Assembly (NCBI GenBank): GCA_963932465.1
Contig: CAWVRF010001052.1
Location: forward strand, 1-64,000
Reading direction: 5' to 3'
DNA length: 64,000 nucleotides
Source: Maratus speciosus
Lineage: Eukaryota; Arthropoda; Arachnida; Araneae; Salticidae
The notes beneath the pieces are model-generated. The model ran no database searches. It saw only the letters and a program-made list of their open reading frames with translations, and was not told the DNA's origin. Position numbers and translations under genes: made by a program. Positions 56,105 through 64,000 of the stretch are shown here, piece by piece; the stretch's first letter is position 1, and every line of letters starts with the position of its first letter.

Positions 56105-56705
56105 TATTTTAATTTTAAAAAAAAATCAGTCTTTTTTTTTTTTTTTTTTACTTTTAAAAGTTATAAAATGAAATTTTTCACTATCTGGAGAAAAAAAAAA
56201 AAAAAAAAAAAAGGAGGATCAACTTCTGTATAATTTATACAAAAACATTATCTGAGTTTTTTTCCAAATAAATATCAGAAATTTCTAATTCGTAACTAAG
56301 AAAATACATTTAGAGCACATATTTTGTTGCTGTAGTAGTCTAAATTTCGGGTATTATTCTGATATAATCTAAATTTCAGATCTTATAATTTTCAATTTAT
56401 TTATCCAATAATTGTTTTAATTACAAAAATTGTTCAGTCATTTTTTTAACTTTTAAAAATGTATACAATTAAATTTATCACTATTTGGGGAAAGAAAAAG
56501 ATGATCAACTTTATTATAATTTATACAATAACATTATCTGAATTATTTTTAAATAAATTAATTTTCAAATCAGAAATTTCTAATTCACAACTAAGAAAAT
56601 ATATTTAGAGCAAATAGTTTGTTGTTGTAATAGTCTAAATTTCAGATATTATCCTGATATAATCTAATTTCAGATCTTATAATTTTAAATTTATTTATCT
56701 AAATA
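56105..56705. repeat. Tandem duplication, two ~300-bp units
   Basis: Unit 1 (about 56105-56403) and unit 2 (about 56405-56705) share TATAATTTATACAAAAACAT, TCAGAAATTTCTAATTC, CAACTAAGAAAATA-type, TTTAGAGCAAATA-type, TGATATAATCTAA and TTCAGATCTTATAATTTT. The first unit has long A and T runs that the second lacks. Confidence 0.85.
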
Positions 56706-57679
56706 AAAAAAACAGCAAATATCTCTAACCATTTTATTAAGTATAATTTTAAGTATGAATGTCTATAAGTAATTATTGAAAAACAAAATAAACAAACAAA
56801 CGCTTTTAAATTGTTAGTTTACTTTTACACTAATTGACTTGTTATGTGTAAGTTTTTAAGAGATTTAAGTTTACTGATTTGCAAATAATAATGTATTCTC
56901 ACCAAAGAAGATTTCTTGGAAAGTATTTTTTCCCTTATATTCCTTTGACTATCCATTTACAAACGATGTCCTTGAAACGTGAAAAAGTATTTAAACGAGA
57001 GGTAGATAAGATATTGCAGGACATTGGACAGTTTTTTTCACGTGACCCACATCCCCCTATCATCACTGCCGGGGGTATCTATACAGTGGAAACAAATAAT
57101 AACACCTCAGTAAAAAGATTCATTTTTCATTACTTTCCGATTGCATGCATAAGAATATTTTTCTGATTAATTGACTTGCACGTTTGACTTGAACATTTTC
57201 CCACGACATTATATAGATAAATCGCTAGATTTTGTTCAGACGATATTATGTGAAGTTCTCCATTCGACTACTCATCATTTACTGACAATTCTGATATTAG
57301 GCCGAAATTTAGCCGATATCTCTTGCTACTGGGGTAAGTATGGCTATTTGTAGAAGACTACAAGATACAATATAAAAACATAAACCAAATATAAAACCAA
57401 TACATTTTTTAAATTTATTGGTCAATTTTTTAAATGGCTCTTACTCAGTTCATGAGTTAATGTGTATAATTTTTTTTTTATTTTAAGCATTAACAATCTA
57501 AATTTGTCCAAAATATGAATAAAATAACGGTAAATAAATATTAAATACACATGACCTATAATGTGGAAAAAGTCTCTAATCCACAAAAGGCTTGTAACCA
57601 AGCTGTGTGGATTAGTGGTCTTCTACTGTTATTATTTTTTTTAATATTAAGGCTAAAATTCAAAAGAAAATTAAATTAC
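56706..57679. other. Stretch with end of a Tigger-type MITE
   Basis: Near 57570-57625, AATCCACAAAAGGCTTGTAA and CCAAGCTGTGTGGATT followed by CTTCTACTGTTA match the 3' end of the Tigger-like MITE family seen at 59804. A partner end could be near 54880 (AGTTTGCTAATCCACAC), giving a much-expanded copy; not proven. An open frame at 56879-57166 is AT-biased and unrecognised. Confidence 0.4.
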
Positions 57680-57877
57680 CATAGATGTTACCATACATTC
57701 AATGGGGAATGCATCCCAAACCTCTGATGCAGTTACTGGCGTACCTTTTTCAATTAGACCAGAAAGTGTGGATCGCATATTCTTCGGAGGCCAAAGGCAC
57801 ATGTTGCCTCGAATCCAATTAATTGGTATGACTGCTACTTCTTGTGTAGATGGGAATTTAACAATTGCACAAGCCAT
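57680..57877 (-). CDS. Candidate first coding exon with 'WPP' motif
   Basis: ATG 57877 opens a ~66-codon frame: MACAIVKFPSTQEVAVIPIN, WIRGNMCLWPPKN, then a linker and VWDAFPIECMVTSM. It runs to candidate donors (ATG then GTAACA or GTAATT) near 57680. The pattern of 'V.F...EVAV.P..WI....C.WPP' followed by 'W..(Y/F)P(I/V)' is common at the N-termini of DUF4806-type and similar transposon-linked proteins of arthropods and cnidarians. The following exons were not found. Base composition is richer in GC than its surroundings, supporting coding. The family link is from memory of the pattern, so moderate to low. Confidence 0.4.
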
Positions 57878-59803
57878 CTAAAATATAAAAGATCAAACTT
57901 AACATGTTGCTCTATTTTCACTGATCTAGAGCAGGGTTGATTAATCTTATGTATGCATACTAAATACTCAAAAATATACACATTGCAATAGCCAAACTTT
58001 TATTTAAAAGAAATATATACTGCATCATAGACTTTTATAAAGGGCAAAACTAGTATTCATTAGTGACTAGCAGTAACAATTTTGTTAGCCACTTTGACTT
58101 TACTTAAAAAATCTTAAACTTGTGTTAAAATTTTTATTAATATTCATTTAAAATAAAATAGTTCTCAAACAGATATGTTAATATTGGCAAGAATGGAATT
58201 GTTAAATTCATGTAAGAAAATTGTACCCCCTTTTAGTACAAAAAGGTGGCTGTTGGTAAATAATTTTTTAATAGCCACTGTTTTCATTTAATGCCCTACA
58301 CTATAGTTAATTTTTTTTTTCAACTGGTGGTTGGCCTTCATAGTCACTGTCACTAGTTTCCATGGAAATTCCAGATAACTCATTTTTCCCACTCTTTTCA
58401 TTCTTGATTCACATTTGCTCACAAACTCAAATGTAGTCTGAAAAAAGCAACTAATTTGGGAGAGTCAGTTATCACAGAAACACCGAGAAGATCAACCGCC
58501 AGTATTAGAAAAAAAACACAATTTTGCTCTTTATACAAAACACAAGTTAATAGAATAAATCGCTTTCATGCATTAAACAGCTAAGAACAAAATCAAATGT
58601 GCAATTATTTTTTGTCTACAATAATCATCTGTAAATTTCATGAAATTTTGTTTTGGTATAATTAAGTGGCAAAAATTACATGATTTTTTATCTTATTAAA
58701 TAAATGGCCGTGTGTTTTCATTTTTTGCTCAATTCCTTAGAGCTAGACTTATAAAGAATTTTTTTCTCAGTATGACCCTTATTTTCATCCCCAGCTCTCT
58801 CGCTTCAGGAAATTCAGTTCAAAATGCCCACTTTGACAGTGTTTTTTGCAATATATTCGGCCTTTAACAAAAAATTGACAAGCATGGCACACTATAATTC
58901 TGAATAAGGGAATCTGCTAATTGGATGCGTTTCAGAACAAAACTGAATCAGAAAATAAGCAGTTTGGATTGGAATACACCCTTTAGTCTAATTGATGTCC
59001 TTACTATTTTTCAAACTAAATTATTTTGAGACGCTCAATGAAACTAAATTTTATTTTAGAGATTAAATAAATAACGAAATAAATGAATGTCAATTGTCTG
59101 GGCAGAGAGATAAAATTATTGGGTGGGCTCATGCCCCACAGGCCATATAAGTTGGCACTACAATGGAGTACTATAATTTTTTTATATAAAATTAAGAAAT
59201 ATATACAACAGAGGAAAACTTAGTATAATATAAAACTGAATGCCACTTTTAGTTAACTATATTATACAACTTCCAAAATTATTGTGAACTAGTAAAAAAC
59301 TTTTTTTGGTCTATTTCAATAATAAGCAGTTTTTCAAAAACTGACTAACAATTCATTCGCCCTGTCAAAAAATCCACTTGTCAGTAGCAAGCAAAATTAC
59401 ATATTTCCCAACAACTTAATACTAACATTTTCAAAATGAGTACTTCAATAGTATGCATGAAATGTTCTTTAAATTGAATATGACTTATTTCTACAAATCT
59501 AGCACAACATGAAAACAAAAATTGTCTCTGTGTTATTATCATAATTTTCACCACAGAGATATAATTATGCATTACATATTATTCTATAGAGCAGAAAAAT
59601 TATTGCACCACCTAAAAGTTCATTAAATATTTATTAGAACATTAACATGTTGCACAGCAAGTATATTACTGACTGCTATAATTGGAGACTTGCAGAACTA
59701 CTATTTATTTACTATTATTTATTTATTGCCATAAATAAATTATTATTTTACTAAAAACTAAAATATTATACTTTTGACACGTTTCCATTCATAAATAGAG
59801 ATA
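57878..59803. other. Non-coding spacer
   Basis: AT-rich. A short GGTGGTTGGCC / GCCACTGTT type phrase near 58250-58335 could be repeat-derived. No gene found. Confidence 0.35.
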
Positions 59804-60453
59804 CAGTAGACTCTCTCAAATCCGCACAGCTTGGGACCATGGGTTGTGCAAATTTCAGCAAATATGTGGCTTTCCGATCATTGCTTTGTTTACATTTTTT
59901 AAAGAGTGTAACAATACAATCAAAATTATAATGAATGCTTACAATATACTAAAATATTAAAATAATTAAGTAATATAAAATAATGATTAAAAGTAAAAGT
60001 CAAGTAAATAATAATTTATAATTAAATATGCTTAATAAAGATGAGATGTATTTTCCTTGAATTATTCAATGAAATTTTCCTCATAAAGGTACCCTACAAA
60101 TAATTCCCATAAAAATCATAAAGTGAGAGTTTTATTTCAGGTTTAGCCAGTCTTAATAACCGAAAAAGCTTGATTAATACATAAATATATTTGGGGAAAA
60201 GATTGTGATTACCAGTGATATCAGCAATATCTTGATTTTTTCTTTTTTTTTCAGAAATAAATTTATGCTTCTTTCATGAAAAATCATGAGTTCAGTTATA
60301 TTATCGAAAAATTTTATTCTAAAATACATACAGATATATAAAAACAAAAAATTCTGTAATTTTGCCCCTACATCTAAACTGAAAGTTTCATTGTTTACAT
60401 TTGTGATGATGTGCAGATTTTAAGGTTGCGGATTTCAAGGATCTACTCTACTG
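59804..60453. mobile_element. Tigger/pogo-like MITE, copy 2 (650 bp)
   Basis: The left end CAGTAGACTCTCTCAAATCC is TA-flanked. The inverted right end is CAGTAGAGTAGATCCTTGAA, next to GTA. Its interior is colinear with 2884-3496: CATTGCTTTGTTTACATTTT, ATTATAATGAATGCTTACAA, GTTTCATTGTTTACATTT. It lies between the candidate WPP exon and the transposase pseudogene. Confidence 0.82.
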
Positions 60454-60987
60454 GTAGATAAGGTTACACAGTAAATAAACCATGGACGGTGAAATGTCAT
60501 ATGAGTCAAATTTTTTTAAATATGAAAATTGAAAGAATAGATTTTAATCTGCATTGTGGGAAAATTATTCTATTGTAATTCTGTAAGTAAAATAATCAAA
60601 CATTTCTCAATTGCTTTTATTGCTAGTAAAGAAAAGAGTCATAAAAGGAATAAATTTGGGATAGAAGAACAGACAATAGCATTGATATATTTAAAAGAGC
60701 ATTTCATTTACTATGGAATGAAGAGGATCAACTTGTGATTCATGTTTAAGTAAAATGCAAATAAATGCCAACACTGATGATTTAAACTAAAGAAGAAAAA
60801 AATCTGAAGTATTTGAAAAAAAAAAAAAAATGGAAAATAATAGTTTTGCATTTGTAATAAACAATCACTATAAATTTCCAATATGCAGTTAAAGGGTTGG
60901 TCTGTCTTTTGTATGGAGGAGAGGAAATATTTCATAGACATTATTTTTAGAAAAAGTAATTCATTTATTTTTTATGCAACTCAAAGA
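60454..60987. other. Non-coding spacer after the transposase pseudogene
   Basis: AT-rich with A-runs; no further conserved coding could be tied to the pseudogene beyond 60988. Confidence 0.4.
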
Positions 60988-62878
60988 TCATGATAAAAGA
61001 GGGCTAAGTACAGAAGCTTTATAAATGCTCAATAATGATGATTTACAAGGTTTTACATACAAATCAGAAACATCCAGAAATTTTTTCCCAATAAAAATTT
61101 CTTCATTATTATCGTCTTGTGTTAATGCAATAAAATTAGAAATAATAATTATACTTCCATCTGTTAAGGTGCATGCATTATTGGGAGACTGTATAGATAT
61201 TAGAAAATTTAGCATTCTGATATTGTGTTCCAAAAGGAAAAAGAATGGGGCCATTAGAATGTTCATTTGAAAGAACATTTTTTTTTTCTTAGGCATGTTT
61301 GTTATCGCTAAACGGTTGCTTTCTGCTACTCGTAAATTTATTTGTTGGAGAGATTTTTCAGATTTCCTGATATTTTCTTACAATTTCTGCATATGATTTT
61401 CAAAGCGAAAAGAACTATAACTATCCAGCGAACCAAAAACTTTCACATCTTCTACTAAATGTAATAATCCATGGATATTATACAAAATACTTTCTTTTTC
61501 ATATAGAATAGCGAAGTTTACCACAAAATTCTCAAGTAATTGATATGCATAATTGCACAATGAATCACAATTATAAATTTCAGGCATGCACAAGAATGAA
61601 ATTGCTACGTGTAAACTCATAAAATGGTCATACATATTATGTGGTAACGACTTTAAAACCAGTGAGTCTGTATATAAAAGTAACTGTCTGAATTCTGTGG
61701 CCTTCCATCGATCAAGATATTTTAAGGATCTAGGCCTTCTTTTACAGAATTCTTTAGGGATAGCAGGGCGAAGCTCAATTAATACACCAGAAATTTCTGT
61801 AACAATGCTTTGAGGTATGCGGTATTTTAAATTACCTTTTAACCATAAGTTTAAAAGCTTTCTCATACCTCCAAGGCATACAAGGTGCATATACTCGTAT
61901 GGTATTTATGATACCATACCAATATCCAGCTGCCCTAAAATTGATGTGCCAATATGATGGTCTTCCTGGACTCTATTTTTAAATGAAACATCCGTTTGTT
62001 TAGGACAATTAACATCAGGAAAACTCATTCTGTTTTTTATGAAATCCCCTTCCTGAGTACATTTTCTACAGCTAAAATAGCCAGTGTGGCCTTTGATACA
62101 GGTTACAAAGGGTCTAGCTGGTGCATCACAAATAATTCCTGTAATTTTTACAGTATAATTTTTACCATTAGCTGCTATCCCATTTTGTTGTAAGACTTTG
62201 AATTCCTCAACAAAGTCCAACAAAAATTCATTGACATTATCAGGCTTTGCCAGAGCATGGAAAGCACCAATTGGAAATACAACAACTTCGAACAAAGAGT
62301 TGGCCACAACTGGATCCCTGAACTTTTAGCCAAAGGCAAACCATCTACATTTATCAAAAGTTCTAATTCGGGAGAAAATGATATATATTGGCATTTTTAA
62401 GATTTCTTTCTAAACCAGAGGCTAAACCAAAATGACAGTAAAGACCTGGAGAAACAGGTCTAGTTATAGTATGCCTTGGAGTTCCACATAATGTTCGAGC
62501 ATCTTTGGGCAGTATATTAAAACAGTGATGCTTGGGTAGAACTTTAAGTAATTTACTTAAATGCTCATGTGGAATATTCACTTCGCCTGCCCACTGAGCG
62601 AGTTCATTAGAAATAGAGAAAACTGGATTTGTTAAATTATCAAAATCGCACTCGTCTGACATACTACTTTTAGATTCATTTGAATTACATGAATCTGTGA
62701 TTAGCTGATCATGTGCATTAGCATCATAATTACAGCCATCAATGTAATTTGCATGTCTGTTGTCATCAGTACCAACAATCGAATTGCTAGAATCATTAAT
62801 GATCGACATTTGATTGTCAACGATTCTATTTAAATTTTGCAATTGTTGACGTTTGCAAACTTTTTTACTTTGACTCAT
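60988..62878 (-). pseudogene. Transposase_21/DUF4218-like transposase (CACTA/EnSpm lineage), broken
   Basis: Reading starts at ATG 62878 (MSQSKKVCKRQQLQ). It contains LAQWAGEVNIPHEHLSKLLK, ILPKDARTLCGTPRH and GLYCHFGL. A frameshift near 62380 leads to LLINVDGLPLAKSSGIQLWP, a second near 62300 to NSLFEVVVFPIGAFHALAKP, then EFLLDFVEEFKVLQQNGI, GIICDAPARPFVTCIKGHTG and the YFSCRKCTQEG zinc-like motif. A TAA at about 61906 precedes YEYMHLVCLGGMRKLLNLWL. Then RPRSLKYLDRWKATEFRQLL, YNIHGLLHLVEDVKVFGSLD and RFENHMQKL, a TAA (61378), then RKSEKSLQQINLRV, TLTDGSIIIISNFI and IFIGKKFLDVSDLYVKPCKS. The order and motifs match animal proteins related to plant tnp2. Two shifts and two stops make it a pseudogene. 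Confidence 0.78.
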
Positions 62879-63289
62879 AATTGAACTTAATTCTTACCTT
62901 AAATATATCAATGGATAGTTCAATTTCAACCAGTATAAATAACAAATAGAATGACAAGACAAAGCAAATGAAAAACAAAACAGAACGAGGTATTGCCAGA
63001 CGCTAAATAAATAAAAATGACGTGGGAAATCAAGTATTTGGAGGGCGCGGTATCTACCTTCATTTTACCTTCATATTATGTTGATCTATAAATTGTTGGT
63101 ATATGAACGTCATGTTAACGTTGTTTCTTTGACAATCCAGTTTATGTTTTATATTTTTACTCATAATTTAACTTAATTCTTACCTTAAATATAACAATAT
63201 AAATAATAAACAGAATTACAACAGAGCAAATAAAAAACTGCCAAATGCTAAATGAATAGAAATGACATGGTAAATCAAGAAATGGATGT
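62879..63289. other. 5' flank of the transposase pseudogene
   Basis: Two similar segments near 62879-63010 and 63170-63280 share TTGAACTTAATTCTTACCTT-type and AATAACAAATAGAAT-type phrases, so a ~290-bp duplication is likely. No gene. Confidence 0.45.
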
Positions 63290-64000
63290 AAGATGGCAAT
63301 GCTCTCTACAGAGAGCATGTAAAGAGTTTCTCTCCTGCTTTTCTACTTTTATGATCATCAAGTGTATTTTTTGAAGTTAATTTTTCTGGATTGTCCCATG
63401 TGGATATGATAATGCCTCCACCAGATGCCCTTCTTTAGGAAATGCTTGCTTACAAATTTCACATAAATAGCTTTTATCTTCCATTACAGTATCACAAGAA
63501 TGGATAAGAGAATGAGTTTTTAGTATACTGTTTTGTCTGAATGTTTTCTTACAAATCGTACATGAAAAGAGCTTCTCTCCTGTGTGTATAGTTTGATGAT
63601 TTTTGAGAGCGGTACTTCTAGTGAAACATTTTTTGACATATTTTACATATTAAAGTTTTTTTTTTTCCATGATTATATTTATGATCATCAAGTGTATTTT
63701 TTTAAGTTATATTTTTTTGATGTATTTGACCATGTGGATACGATAATGCTCTACCATATATACTTCTTAGGAAATATTTGCTTACAAATTTAACGTGAAT
63801 AATTTTTTTCTTTAATTAGAGCATCACAGGGATCATTAAGACCACTTGCTATTTTCAGACAAGTGTTTTTTCTTTTCTTTTTTCTTATTTCTTGTACTGT
63901 TGAAACACAGGTTTAAGTCATATAAGAACAGGCTACTCTTTTGTTTAGATGATTTGCTTTAAAATCCTACAAATGAAATAGGCCTTTTCTCCAGAATAAA
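63290..64000 (-). pseudogene. C2H2 zinc-finger cluster, degenerate, continuing beyond the window
   Basis: On the minus strand, fingers and linkers are visible: SGEKAYFIC near 63990-63960; LDDHKYNHGKKKTLICKICQK near 63700-63630; after a one-base shift, KCFTRSTALKNHQTIHTGEK with LFSCTICKKTFRQNSILKTH near 63620-63510; then SYLCEICKQAFPKEGH near 63480-63420; then LDDHKSRKAGEKLF near 63345-63310. TGEK linkers, CxxC pairs and HxxxH spacings identify C2H2 fingers. The block around 63300-63480 is a duplicate of that around 63680-63810, so the array grew by tandem duplication. Stops and a frameshift make it a pseudogene or a poorly preserved exon. Confidence 0.75.

Overview
This is eukaryotic, AT-rich, intron-bearing DNA packed with transposable elements. 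I infer an arthropod, possibly an arachnid, from the mix of HARBI1-like and Mag-like genes, tRNA-derived SINEs and hAT/Tigger-type MITEs. That is an inference only: no sequence here names a species. I see no bacterial operons, CRISPR arrays, rRNA genes or convincing functional tRNA genes, and no clear single-copy cellular gene. Every coding signal I recognise is a transposase, a transposase-associated protein, a retrotransposon gene or a zinc-finger remnant, and nearly all are broken.

Layout. (1) 1-30.95 kb: a three-exon PIF/Harbinger (HARBI1-like) nuclease gene runs on the minus strand from 30719 to 8332. Its splice sites and frame are intact, but it has an in-frame stop and a lost catalytic Asp. 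A frameshifted C-terminal exon resembling the Myb/SANT partner protein lies on the plus strand at 1987-2398, pointing towards it. Intron 2 (14.4 kb) holds a hAT element (9791-14090) that itself carries a Helitron and a minisatellite-bearing hAT MITE, then arrays of TGACGTCA-type motifs, an inverted pair of tRNA-like SINEs and a degenerate satellite. Intron 1 (6.9 kb) holds a hAT (24178-30298) interrupted by a 4.74-kb Ty3/gypsy retrotransposon with 202-bp LTRs. (2) 30.96-37.1 kb: a hAT, two foldback MITEs, and a Tigger-like MITE that was hit by a palindrome of four tRNA-like units. (3) 37.4-41.7 kb: a Tigger/pogo element with transposase remnants contains a Tigger-type MITE, which contains a deleted Tc1-like element. 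(4) 42.15-49.72 kb: a hAT whose 8-bp duplication is still readable contains a second Tigger-like element, another hAT-type repeat, a hairpin MITE and a second minisatellite array. (5) 49.9-57 kb: more MITEs, a large foldback and a tandem duplication. (6) 57.7-64 kb, minus strand: a candidate first coding exon with a WPP motif, a broken transposase of the animal Transposase_21/DUF4218-like type, and a C2H2 zinc-finger pseudogene cluster.

The genes form no cellular pathway. The window is best read as a stratigraphy of nested insertions, where target-site duplications give the order of events. The strongest points for a second look are the split HARBI1-like gene with its possible Myb-like partner, the two SINE palindromes with long duplications, the hAT family that has captured or grown a 30-38 bp minisatellite, and the TGA-only stop pattern in the Tc1 remnant.
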